Source: JBDRGC01 sp043818215 (GTDB taxonomy: Bacteria; Chloroflexota; Anaerolineae; Anaerolineales; UBA11858). From it: DNA of 13,643 nt. The stretch lies in contig JBDRGC010000135.1 of NCBI GenBank assembly GCA_043818215.1, forward strand, positions 1 through 13,643. Direction: 5' to 3'. Both the position numbers and the translations under genes were made by a program. Of this stretch, positions 6,535 to 13,599 are shown piece by piece (positions within the stretch are counted from its first letter, which is position 1; every line of letters begins with the position of its first letter). The notes under the pieces were generated by a model. The model saw only the letters and a program-made list of their open reading frames with translations. It had not been told where the DNA came from and made no database searches.

Positions 6535-7744
6535 GCTCTGGCTGGTTGCCAAACAAGAATATCTCAAACGGGTCGCTAAACGCTCTTTTCTCATCGGCAC
6601 GCTGCTGATCCCCATTGTTTTTGGAATCATCATCGGGGTAACCATTTTTATCTTCGAGCGCGATAAAGACGAAAATCCCTTTGGCTTTGTCGATCACAGC
6701 GGCGTTCTCGCGGCTGGCCTGATCCCCGAAAGCGAAGACGCTATGATCGAAATGCGCGCCTTCCCCGACGAAGCCTCGGCGCAGGCCGCGCTGGAGGCCG
6801 GAGAAATTCAGGGCTATCACGTCATCCCGGGGGACTTTTTGGAAACCCTGGAAGTTGATCTCTATTATTGGGACGAACGGCCCAACCGGGATGTGCTGAT
6901 CGCTTTCGATGATTTCGTGCGGGCCAACTTGCTCCCCAACGGCCCCAACACCCTCCAGCAGCGCATCATCGACGGCACGGTGTTGAATATACGCTCTGTG
7001 GACGGAAGCCGGGAGTTCAGCGAAGAAACCGGTTTCTTCAACGTGATATTTCCGCTGGTTGCAGCCATGTTTTTTATCTTTGTTGTGATGGGCGCATCTG
7101 GCTATTTCCTGCAAGCCATCACGGACGAAAAAGAAAACCGCACCATGGAAATAGCCATCACCTCGCTCTCGCCCGAACAGCTTATCGGCGGAAAATCGCT
7201 GGGGCTGCTGGGAGTTGCCCTCACACAAGTCTCCGTCTGGGTATTATCGATTGCGGTGGCCTGGATGGTTGCCAATCAGACGTTCGACGGACTCCAAGAC
7301 ATTCGCCTTCCCTGGGATATTATGCTGGTATTTGTATTCTTCTTTGTGCCCACCTTTGCCCTCATCGGCGGAATGATGACAGCCATCGGTGGAGCGGTCA
7401 CCGAGCTACAAGAAGGGCAGCAAATCGCCGGAATTCTGAACCTGCTCTTCACCTTCCCATTGTTCATCATGGCGATAGTAATGTCTGATCCCAACAGCCC
7501 GTTTCTCATTTTCCTGAGTTTCTGGCCGACCACATCTTTCCTCACCATTACACTGCGATGGGGCTTCACCATCATCCCGATCTGGCAATTAGCCCTCAGT
7601 TGGATCACACTGGTAGCCGCGGCGGGGGTCAGCGTTTGGGCCGCGGCGCGCATCTTCCGCATCGGCATGTTACGCTACGGGCAGCGGATGACCTTTGAAG
7701 CGGTGCTGGCCGCCATCCGCCCGTCAAGCAGCAGTCAAAGGTGA
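6527..7744 (+). CDS. ABC-2 type permease, cassette A subunit 1 (NatB/YhaP-like)
   Basis: This 405-residue membrane protein has one N-terminal transmembrane helix (about 22-44), a large extracytoplasmic domain (about 45-170) and about six further helices between 172 and 377. The motif EKENRTMEI (201-209) follows the second helix, as in NatB/YhaP-type exporter permeases. ATG 6527 lies inside the end of the ATPase gene, with GGAGGGG (6517-6523) as ribosome-binding site, so translation is probably coupled. It is a clear paralogue of the next gene: both share the extracytoplasmic segment QAALEAG followed by IP.DF.ET, and the KENRT motif. The two likely form a heterodimeric channel. Confidence 0.9.
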   Translation: MRKLWLVAKQEYLKRVAKRSFLIGTLLIPIVFGIIIGVTIFIFERDKDENPFGFVDHSGVLAAGLIPESEDAMIEMRAFPDEASAQAALEAGEIQGYHVIPGDFLETLEVDLYYWDERPNRDVLIAFDDFVRANLLPNGPNTLQQRIIDGTVLNIRSVDGSREFSEETGFFNVIFPLVAAMFFIFVVMGASGYFLQAITDEKENRTMEIAITSLSPEQLIGGKSLGLLGVALTQVSVWVLSIAVAWMVANQTFDGLQDIRLPWDIMLVFVFFFVPTFALIGGMMTAIGGAVTELQEGQQIAGILNLLFTFPLFIMAIVMSDPNSPFLIFLSFWPTTSFLTITLRWGFTIIPIWQLALSWITLVAAAGVSVWAAARIFRIGMLRYGQRMTFEAVLAAIRPSSSSQR

Positions 7745-7748
7745 TCCC

Positions 7749-8999
7749 ATGCGCAATACTATTCTGATAATCAAACACGAAATCATCACCACGCTGCAAA
7801 AGCGTTCTTTCTGGGTGATGACGATCCTCTTCCCAGCAATCATCATGCTGCTCTCCGTGGGGTCACAATTCATAGGCCAGAAAGCCATCGAAACCGCAGA
7901 AGAATCGGCCTCTTCTGTCGAAGATACCGCTGACGGAATACCCATTGGATACGTGGACGAAGCGGGGGCCATTGACGCCCTTCCAGCGTGGTTGCCCTCA
8001 GGATACCTGGCAGCCTACCCCGACGCGGACGCTGCCCAGGCAGCCCTCGAAGCGGGTTCCCTGCGGCAATATTATCTCATCCCCGAAGATTTCTACGAGA
8101 CCGGTGAGTTCATCCTGGTTGACAGCGACTTCCAACCCATGCGCAGTAGCAGCAACGCCGAAATCTTCGAGCGCATCCTGATGGAAAATCTAATTGCGAA
8201 GGAACCGCTTGGCCTGGTACTCGACAACCCAACCCCAAACATCAACGAGTACGCCCTGGCGCCGCCCTCCGGCCGCGATGATGACAACCCCCTGACCTAC
8301 TTCGTCCCCTTCGTGACCCTGTTTGTCTTCTTTTTCATCATCACCACCACCAGCGGATTCATGCTCACGAGTGTGACGCGTGAAAAAGAGAACCGCACAG
8401 CCGAAACTCTGCTCGTCAGCCTGCGTCCCCGCGAACTGATGCTCGGCAAGGTGATCGGGCTGGGGTGCATCGCCCTGCTGCAAATGAGCATCTGGCTGGG
8501 TGGAGGTCTCTTGGCGCTGGATCGCAGCAACCAATTCATCCAGGGCGCGCAAGATTACACCCTGCCGCCCGGATTCGTGGTATGGGCGCTGTTATTCTTC
8601 ATTTTTGGGTATTTCCTGTACGCTGCGATCTTGGGGTCGATTGGAGTGATGGTTCCCAATGCCCGGGAGGGCGGCCAATTCACCTTTGTGGCCATCCTAC
8701 CTCTGATGATACCTCTGTGGTTTAATGTAGCCTTCACTGAGTCCCCCGATGGCCCTGTAGCCACGTTCCTCAGCCTGTTCCCCTTGACCGCTCCATCGGC
8801 TATGATGACGCGCCTGGCGGCCAGCAATGTGCCAACCTGGCAGATATTGGTCAGCCTGCTGGGGTTAGCGCTCACTGCCTACCTCTTCGTTTTGCTGTCC
8901 TCGAAACTATTCCGCGCTGACAACCTGCTCTCTAGCGACAGTTTTAGCTGGAAACGCCTCACCAAAGAACTGCGGCGGGTCAGGTCTTCTTATCAATGA
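7749..8999 (+). CDS. ABC-2 type permease, cassette A subunit 2 (NatB/YhaP-like)
   Basis: This 416-residue paralogue of the preceding permease has an N-terminal helix (about 22-42), an extracytoplasmic domain (about 43-180) and about six helices between 182 and 385. REKENRTAETL (211-221) aligns with EKENRTMEI of the partner. ATG 7749 follows the previous stop by 4 bases, with AAAGGTGA (7737-7744) as ribosome-binding site. Frame-consistent codons upstream lie inside the previous gene and are not needed. The C-terminal cytoplasmic tail (about 389-416) is basic. Together with the two preceding genes it completes a one-ATPase, two-permease exporter. Confidence 0.9.
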   Translation: MRNTILIIKHEIITTLQKRSFWVMTILFPAIIMLLSVGSQFIGQKAIETAEESASSVEDTADGIPIGYVDEAGAIDALPAWLPSGYLAAYPDADAAQAALEAGSLRQYYLIPEDFYETGEFILVDSDFQPMRSSSNAEIFERILMENLIAKEPLGLVLDNPTPNINEYALAPPSGRDDDNPLTYFVPFVTLFVFFFIITTTSGFMLTSVTREKENRTAETLLVSLRPRELMLGKVIGLGCIALLQMSIWLGGGLLALDRSNQFIQGAQDYTLPPGFVVWALLFFIFGYFLYAAILGSIGVMVPNAREGGQFTFVAILPLMIPLWFNVAFTESPDGPVATFLSLFPLTAPSAMMTRLAASNVPTWQILVSLLGLALTAYLFVLLSSKLFRADNLLSSDSFSWKRLTKELRRVRSSYQ

Positions 9000-9016
9000 A
9001 ACATTTGCCACAGAGG

Positions 9017-9067
9017 CACAAAGGAACACAAAGGGTTTTCAAGGTTTTTCCTTCGTGTTCCTTTGAG
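9017..9067. repeat. Imperfect inverted repeat between the two ABC cassettes
   Basis: CACAAAGGAACACAAAGG (9017-9034) pairs with CCTTCGTGTTCCTTTGAG (9050-9067) at 16 of 18 positions, with a 15-nt loop. It begins 17 bp after the stop of cassette A. It could end transcription or mark a boundary, but no U-tract follows directly, so it is not a textbook intrinsic terminator. The rest of the 213-bp gap holds a degenerate GTGTAA(A)TC repeat (about 9147-9178) and the ribosome-binding site AGGAGA (9201-9206). Confidence 0.65.
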
Positions 9068-9212
9068 TCCTTTATGGTGAGTAATTCCTTTTGGTTCTGG
9101 CTTGTCCCCGTGCATTTCGGGGGCTTGTCCGGGATAGAAGGAAAAATCTGTGTAAATCAGTGTAATCCGTGGTTAAAATTGGTTCTGGCCTATCCAGGTT
9201 AGGAGAAACACG

Positions 9213-10157
9213 ATGAAAAATAATCCAGCAATCCAAGTCCAAAACATGCACAAAGATTTTGGTGAAGTATACGCTGTTAAGGGCGTTACCTTCGATGTGC
9301 AACAGGGAGAGATATTCAGTCTGCTTGGCCCCAATGGAGCAGGAAAAACTACTATCATTTCTATGATTAGTGGGCTGCTCGAACCCACCCAGGGCGATGC
9401 CATTATTATGGGACATTCCATCAGCGCTGAACCGCAAGCGGCGAAAGCTGCCATCGGCGTCGTTCCGCAAGAGATCGCACTTTACGAAGACCTTTCGGCC
9501 CGCGAAAATCTGGCATTTTGGGGGAAGATGTACGGCATTCGCGGGGATGCCCTCAAGAAACGGGTGGATGAAATTCTCGAGATCGTGGGATTGACCGATC
9601 GCCAAAAGGGACGGGTGGAGAAGTATTCCGGTGGGATGAAACGCCGTCTGAATATCGGCATCGCTTTGCTGCACAAGCCGGATGTGGTCATTATGGATGA
9701 ACCGACCGTGGGTATCGACCCCCAAACCCGCCGCCGGATTTTGGACTCCGTTTTGGCTTTGAGAGATCAAGGCATGACCATGCTGTACACCACCCATTAC
9801 ATGGAAGAGGCCCAGGAGCTATCCGACCGCATCGCCATCATGGATCAGGGTGAAATCATTGCCCACGGCACTCACAACGAGTTAGTCAAAATCGTCGGGG
9901 AGTTAGACCGCATAGAGCTGACCATCAATACCGGATCGGAACAGGTTCTGGAGGCATGGCAAGCCGCGCCAGGCGTCCAAAATGTCACCGCCGAAGATGG
10001 GCATCTCACTTTGCTGGTGGATGACTCCAATATGGTCTTGCCATTATTGTTCGAATCGGCATCTAAGGTTGGGACTCGGATCACATCAGTGGAAATTCAA
10101 GAACCTGATCTGGAGACGGTGTTCCTGCACCTGACTGGGCGGGCGCTGAGAGATTGA
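9213..10157 (+). CDS. ABC transporter ATP-binding protein, cassette B
   Basis: This 314-residue nucleotide-binding subunit has Walker A GPNGAGKTT (39-47), Q-loop Gln86, signature YSGGMKRR (138-145), Walker B VVIMDEP (158-164, catalytic Glu163), D-loop VGIDP (166-170) and H-loop His195. The last 90 residues form the C-terminal domain usual in DrrA/CcmA-type exporter ATPases, with EPDLETVFLHLTG near the end. The strong ribosome-binding site AGGAGA (9201-9206) is 6 nt before the ATG. It differs from the cassette A ATPase in keeping a standard Q-loop Gln and in its signature (SGGMKRR rather than SRGMQQK). The two cassettes are therefore not simple recent duplicates. It should drive the two permeases downstream. 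The stop codon is directly followed by a heptamer array. Confidence 0.93.
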   Translation: MKNNPAIQVQNMHKDFGEVYAVKGVTFDVQQGEIFSLLGPNGAGKTTIISMISGLLEPTQGDAIIMGHSISAEPQAAKAAIGVVPQEIALYEDLSARENLAFWGKMYGIRGDALKKRVDEILEIVGLTDRQKGRVEKYSGGMKRRLNIGIALLHKPDVVIMDEPTVGIDPQTRRRILDSVLALRDQGMTMLYTTHYMEEAQELSDRIAIMDQGEIIAHGTHNELVKIVGELDRIELTINTGSEQVLEAWQAAPGVQNVTAEDGHLTLLVDDSNMVLPLLFESASKVGTRITSVEIQEPDLETVFLHLTGRALRD

Positions 10158-10248
10158 CAGAGGACAGAGGGCAGAGGGTAGAGGGCAGAGGGCAGAGGGT
10201 AGAGGACAGAGGACAGAGGACAGAGGGCAGAGGGCAGAGGGTAGATGA
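10158..10248. repeat. CAGAGGG heptamer array
   Basis: Thirteen consecutive units of (C/T)AGAGG(G/A) begin at the first base after the ATPase stop codon. The last unit is degenerate (TAGATGA). The coding strand is almost pure purine with many GGG runs, so a quadruplex or triplex in DNA or mRNA is possible. The array lies between the ATPase gene and its first permease gene. Confidence 0.95.
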
Positions 10249-10261
10249 CGGGGGGCCGTCA
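10246..10261. repeat. Small G-loop hairpin
   Basis: TGACGG (10246-10251) pairs with CCGTCA (10256-10261) around GGGG. It joins the purine-rich array to the C-rich array that follows. GACGGGGG here can alternatively pair with CCCCCGTC at 10267-10274 or 10281-10288. Confidence 0.55.
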
Positions 10262-10262
10262 C

Positions 10263-10332
10263 CGATCCCCCGTCGTCGATCCCCCGTCCCCAGTCCCTAG
10301 TCCCCAGTCATCGCTCCCCCGCCATCCGTCGC
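10263..10332. repeat. Degenerate CNGTCCC heptamer array
   Basis: Ten 7-bp units can be read in one register from 10263. They include CGATCCC, CCGTCGT, CCGTCCC, CAGTCCC, TAGTCCC and CGCTCCC. The fifth position is C in all ten, and the first is C and the fourth T in nine. The sequence has drifted but the phase is kept. It ends 2 bp before the GGAG (10335-10338) that serves the next permease. Confidence 0.75.
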
Positions 10333-10345
10333 ACGGAGATAAACC

Positions 10346-11686
10346 ATGAAAATTCTCGCCATCGCGCTCAAAGACATGACCCAATCATTCCGCAGCATGT
10401 TCGCTATCATATTCATGTTTGTGGTGCCGATCTTGATGACAGGCATGTTCTACATCATGTTTGGCGGATCGGGTGATAATGGCGAAGGTTTTGTTTTGCC
10501 AACCACAAAAGTGATTCTCGTCAATCAGGATCAGGGTTCTTTTGGCGACGCTTTCGCCGCAAGCATGGCGAGCACGTCCGAAGACATTGCCCAAAACCCG
10601 GAAGACGCAAACATCACGTCAATAGGTGATCTGATCACGGAACTCCTTCAATCTGATGAATTAGCCGAGATTATGGATGTGTCGGTCGTTGAAGATGAGG
10701 ATCAAGCCCGGGAAGCAGTGGACAACCAGGAAGCCGGGGTGGCCGTCATCATCCCAGAGAATATCACAGATGCCTACATGGCCCCTGGTGGCCGCGCGGT
10801 TATCGAGATATATCAAGACCCCACGTTGAGTATTGGCCCCGCCATCGTCAAGGGAATCATCAGCCAATTCCTGGATAATTTCTCAGGGTCGAAAATCGCC
10901 CTGGGGGTGACGATCGAACAACTCTATAAAGCAGGTGTCCCGGTTGATGATGGGCAAGTTCAGGCCTTGATTGCTCAGTATATTCAAATGGCTCAACCGG
11001 GCAACGCTGAGCAATCCGATGGACTTAGCCCCTGGCTAGATATCCGCGCTCCTGAGAGCAAAGACACTTCATCTGCTCAATCTATGGGATTCATTGCCAT
11101 GATTATGACCGGGATGACGGTGTTCTATGTTTTCTTCACCGGCGTCAGCGCAGCCCAATCCATCTTAAGAGAAGAAGTGAAGGGCACACTGCCTCGATTG
11201 TTCACCACTCCGACACCTGCAACGACGATTATGAGCGGCAAATTCTTGTCTGTGGCTCTGACCATCAGCGTGCAACTTGCGGTTCTGTTGATATTTGGCT
11301 ATTTCGTCTTTCATATTGAATGGGGTAATCTCACATCGGTTATCCTGATGAGTGTTGCGATCACTATCTCGGCATCTGCTTTTGGAATTTTCCTGATCTC
11401 GTGGCTGAAGACCGAACGGCAAGCCGGCTTTGTTATCGGAGGCCTGGTGACGATTATGGGAATGGCAGGCATGATGCCAACCTTCGTTATGGGTATGCCA
11501 AATCCCCCACCTTTCGTAACAACCATCTCCCATTTTGTACCGCAGGGTTGGGCCATTGAGGGATTGCATAGAACGATGCTGGGCGGAGGCCTGTCTGACA
11601 CTTACCTGAATGTGGTTGTTCTGCTTATCTGGGGTGCGGTTTTCTTTGCAATCGGCATCGCCCGGTTTCGCAAACGCTATGTTTAG
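10346..11686 (+). CDS. ABC-2 type permease, cassette B subunit 1
   Basis: This 446-residue membrane protein has a transmembrane helix near 18-38, a long extracytoplasmic domain (about 40-245) rich in Asp, Glu and Gln, and five helices near 246-270, 299-323, 330-354, 360-383 and 421-440. The cytoplasmic motif EEVKGTLPRLFTTP (276-289) and HFVPQGWAIEGL (396-407) are hallmarks of the ABC-2 exporter permease group that includes YbhS/YbhR-like proteins. GGAG (10335-10338) lies 7 nt before the ATG. It is related to the next gene rather than to the cassette A permeases. Unlike cassette A, it is separated from both neighbours by about 180 bp of repeats, so coupled translation is unlikely. The substrate is unknown. 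Confidence 0.9.
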   Translation: MKILAIALKDMTQSFRSMFAIIFMFVVPILMTGMFYIMFGGSGDNGEGFVLPTTKVILVNQDQGSFGDAFAASMASTSEDIAQNPEDANITSIGDLITELLQSDELAEIMDVSVVEDEDQAREAVDNQEAGVAVIIPENITDAYMAPGGRAVIEIYQDPTLSIGPAIVKGIISQFLDNFSGSKIALGVTIEQLYKAGVPVDDGQVQALIAQYIQMAQPGNAEQSDGLSPWLDIRAPESKDTSSAQSMGFIAMIMTGMTVFYVFFTGVSAAQSILREEVKGTLPRLFTTPTPATTIMSGKFLSVALTISVQLAVLLIFGYFVFHIEWGNLTSVILMSVAITISASAFGIFLISWLKTERQAGFVIGGLVTIMGMAGMMPTFVMGMPNPPPFVTTISHFVPQGWAIEGLHRTMLGGGLSDTYLNVVVLLIWGAVFFAIGIARFRKRYV

Positions 11687-11842
11687 GAATGAGAATTAAA
11701 TAGCTTACCCGTCTGTGAGTTCGGAGATTGGAGATTAGGAGATTGGAGATTACAGGCTATAATCTCCAATCTCCAATCTCCAATCTCCAATCTCCAATCT
11801 CTAATCTCTTTCACATCAGGTATTCTTTTAATTCTCATTCCT
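11685..11842. repeat. Nested inverted repeat containing heptamer arms
   Basis: AGGAATGAGAATTAAA (11685-11700) is repeated perfectly in inverse at 11827-11842. Inside it, GGAGATTGGAGATTA (11738-11752) pairs perfectly with TAATCTCCAATCTCC (11760-11774) around a 7-nt loop. The arms are heptamer arrays: GAGATT(G/A) units on the left (two 15-nt copies, 11723-11752) and seven (C/T)AATCTC units on the right (11760-11808). The outer left arm begins within the stop codon of the preceding permease. The structure fills nearly the whole 177-bp gap between the two permease genes. Confidence 0.9.
11758..11763 (+). promoter_or_regulatory. Candidate -10 element inside the hairpin
   Basis: TATAAT straddles the loop and the right arm of the inner inverted repeat. 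TTAGGA (11735-11740) lies 17 bp upstream and matches a -35 at three of six positions. This could give the last permease gene its own promoter, with a leader of about 95 nt. In this C/T/A-rich array a chance match is quite possible. Confidence 0.35.
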
Positions 11843-11863
11843 TAGTTTACTTGAGAGAATATT

Positions 11864-13093
11864 ATGCACATCATAGATTTAGCACTCAAAGATCTACTTC
11901 AAATTTTCCGCGATTGGAAAGCAGCATTCTTCCTGTTTGTCATGCCAATTCTCTTTACCATTGTGTTTGGTTATGCCTTTGGAGGCCTGGGTGGAGGAGA
12001 TGAAGAAACCGACCCGCGGATTCCAGTTGGTTTTTCTGATCAAGACAACGGGCAGCTTAGCCAGGTGCTTTTCGACTTGCTGGATGCGTCCGATGCGATT
12101 CGCCCGGTGACTTTCGATGAAGAGATCACCATCCACGATTTGGATAAGATGGTTGATGAAGATGAAATCGCAGCGGTGGTGATTGTCCCTGCGAAGTACA
12201 GCGATGCCCTTCTCGGTGGGGAAACCATCAAACTGACCACGATCTTGAAATCGGATACTGCTGCCGGCACTACCGCACAGAACGGTATCGAGACGGCTGT
12301 CAATCGTCTGGTCAACTCGGTTGATGCAGCCAACTTCAGCACACAGGTCTATGCGCAACAGAATCCCTTTGTTGATGAAACTGCTCGTCAAGAATTCTTC
12401 GATGGAGCAATAAACCAGGCTGTAGCTGCCTGGGACAACCCGCCTCTTATGTTAGTGACATCTCAGACAGGATCGGATGAGGCTGCAAAAGGAGAGCCTG
12501 TAAATGCCTTTGCCCATTCATCGGCTGGGATGATGGTGCAGTTCGCGATCACTGGCCTGATAGGGGCTGCCGAAGTGCTGGTTTTGGAGCGGAAATCCGG
12601 TTCGTTGCAGCGTCTGCTCACCACAGCCATCAGCCGCACCGAGATACTCATCGGTCACTTTCTGGCCATGTTCACGATGATCTTCATCCAGTTTGCTATC
12701 TTGATTGTTTTCGCACAGGCTTTTCTCCAGGTTGAGTATTTCAATGCTCCGCTGGCAACCTTGTTGGTGACTGTAGCAGCTACGCTATTTACCGCCAGCA
12801 TGGGGTTGCTCATTGGCACGCTTGCGAAAACACCCGATCAGGTGGTGATGTTTGTCCTGATCCCGATGTTCATTTTCTCTGGCCTGGGCGGAGCATGGGT
12901 TCCGCTGGAATTCACCAGCCCGGCGTTCCAAACCATTGCCCACTTCACGCCCCTGGCCTGGGCAATGGATGGCTTTGAGAATATCATCGTGCGAGGAATG
13001 GGATTGGAATCTGTATTCCTTCCTGCTGGGGTTCTGCTCGGTTTTGCCGCGGTTTGCTTTGGGTTGGCTGTGTGGAAGTTCAAGTTCGAGTAA
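11864..13093 (+). CDS. ABC-2 type permease, cassette B subunit 2
   Basis: This 409-residue membrane protein has an N-terminal helix near 20-41, an extracytoplasmic domain (about 42-222) and about six helices between 223 and 405. LERKSGSLQRLLTTAISRTE (241-260) and HFTPLAWAMDGF (360-371) match the ABC-2 permease motifs at the corresponding sites of the preceding gene. The two start alike (ALKD..Q.FR, then V.PIL) and are probably heterodimer partners. ATG 11864 is preceded by a modest GAGAG (11853-11857). The product ends in a short basic tail (WKFKFE). It completes cassette B; no further + strand gene follows in the window. Confidence 0.9.
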   Translation: MHIIDLALKDLLQIFRDWKAAFFLFVMPILFTIVFGYAFGGLGGGDEETDPRIPVGFSDQDNGQLSQVLFDLLDASDAIRPVTFDEEITIHDLDKMVDEDEIAAVVIVPAKYSDALLGGETIKLTTILKSDTAAGTTAQNGIETAVNRLVNSVDAANFSTQVYAQQNPFVDETARQEFFDGAINQAVAAWDNPPLMLVTSQTGSDEAAKGEPVNAFAHSSAGMMVQFAITGLIGAAEVLVLERKSGSLQRLLTTAISRTEILIGHFLAMFTMIFIQFAILIVFAQAFLQVEYFNAPLATLLVTVAATLFTASMGLLIGTLAKTPDQVVMFVLIPMFIFSGLGGAWVPLEFTSPAFQTIAHFTPLAWAMDGFENIIVRGMGLESVFLPAGVLLGFAAVCFGLAVWKFKFE

Positions 13094-13168
13094 AATCGGA
13101 TCACTTCACTACCAACTGTGGATGCTCCCCTATCAGATACAGAATACGCGTAGTTGCTCAAAATGTTA

Positions 13169-13203
13169 GTGGTGCATTGCATCCCCAAGGATGCGTACCC
13201 ACC
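13169..13203. repeat. Hairpin downstream of cassette B
   Basis: GCATCC (13179-13184) pairs with GGATGC (13189-13194) around CCAA, and GGTG (13171-13174) with CACC (13200-13203) can extend the stem across an internal loop. It lies about 75 bp after the last stop codon. No T-run follows, so it is only a possible transcription end or a dispersed structural repeat. Confidence 0.5.
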
Positions 13204-13213
13204 AACAAAAACG

Positions 13214-13301
13214 AATGGTAAATGGTGAATTATAAATGGTAAATGATTGTTGCGCTGTATGTACCTCATTTACAATTTACCATTCACCATTTACCATTTC
13301 A
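13214..13301. repeat. AATGGTA heptamer palindrome
   Basis: Five 7-bp units (AATGGTA, AATGGTG, AATTATA, AATGGTA, AATGATT; 13214-13248) face five units of roughly complementary sequence (CATTTAC, AATTTAC, CATTCAC, CATTTAC, CATTTCA; 13267-13301). About 34 bp can pair with a few mismatches around a loop of roughly 20 nt. It is the same design as 11723-11808 (inverted heptamer arms) with a different unit sequence. Confidence 0.88.
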
Positions 13302-13374
13302 TTCCCCCTGCATAATTCTAATGACGCACTTTGGGGGGCAAAAAAGCAATTATGGGAATAACTTGAATAATCCG

Positions 13375-13407
13375 AACTGCAATGCACTTTTCAAGTGCAT
13401 TGCAGTT
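13375..13407. repeat. Perfect 15-bp inverted repeat
   Basis: AACTGCAATGCACTT (13375-13389) and AAGTGCATTGCAGTT (13393-13407) are exact inverse copies around TTC. There is no T-tract after it, so it is not a standard terminator. It could be an operator, a cruciform or a mobile-element recognition hairpin. Between 13094 and 13643 I find only repeats of this kind and no convincing gene. Confidence 0.9.
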
Positions 13408-13465
13408 CTATCGCCGCTTGACCACCAAGATTTTGAGCAATTACGAATTCGCCGTCAGTTGACCA

Positions 13466-13524
13466 CCAATGTCGTTGAGTTATGGATTGGTATCTGTCGG
13501 ATCACGGATTCGACAGGAGCAAAA
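13466..13524. repeat. Dispersed repeat related to the MITE-like element
   Basis: CAATGTCGTTGAGTTATGG, then ATTGGTATCTGTCGGATCA, then the end of a hairpin (GATTCGACAGGAGCAAAA) match the reverse complement of 5341-5424 at most positions. The loop is shortened from 26 nt to 3 nt. The hairpin CTGTCGGATC/GATTCGACAG (13494-13503/13507-13516) is kept with one mismatch. Only one terminal repeat is recognisable, so this is a partial or diverged copy. Confidence 0.75.
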
Positions 13525-13583
13525 GGGGAATACGCTCTCTCGTCCTGGCCTTGAGGCAGAGAGACACAAAAACAAAAGTATCT

Positions 13584-13599
13584 CCCCCAAAATTGGGGG
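13584..13599. terminator. GC-rich hairpin, possible terminator
   Basis: CCCCCAA pairs with TTGGGGG around AA. On the minus strand it is followed after about 6 nt by a T-rich stretch (TTTTGTTTTTG), so it could be a weak terminator for a minus-strand gene beyond the right edge. It could also be another dispersed hairpin. Confidence 0.35.

Noticed and set aside
6437..7228. 263-codon minus-strand open frame opposite cassette A
   Set aside because: It is a shadow of the ATPase end and permease codons; composition is unlike a real protein and there is no ribosome-binding site.
13243..13554. A 103-codon + strand open frame over the gene-free right end
   Set aside because: It runs through the heptamer palindrome, the 15-bp hairpin and the dispersed repeat, has no ribosome-binding site and no recognisable domain. 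Its second half is simply the translated repeat.
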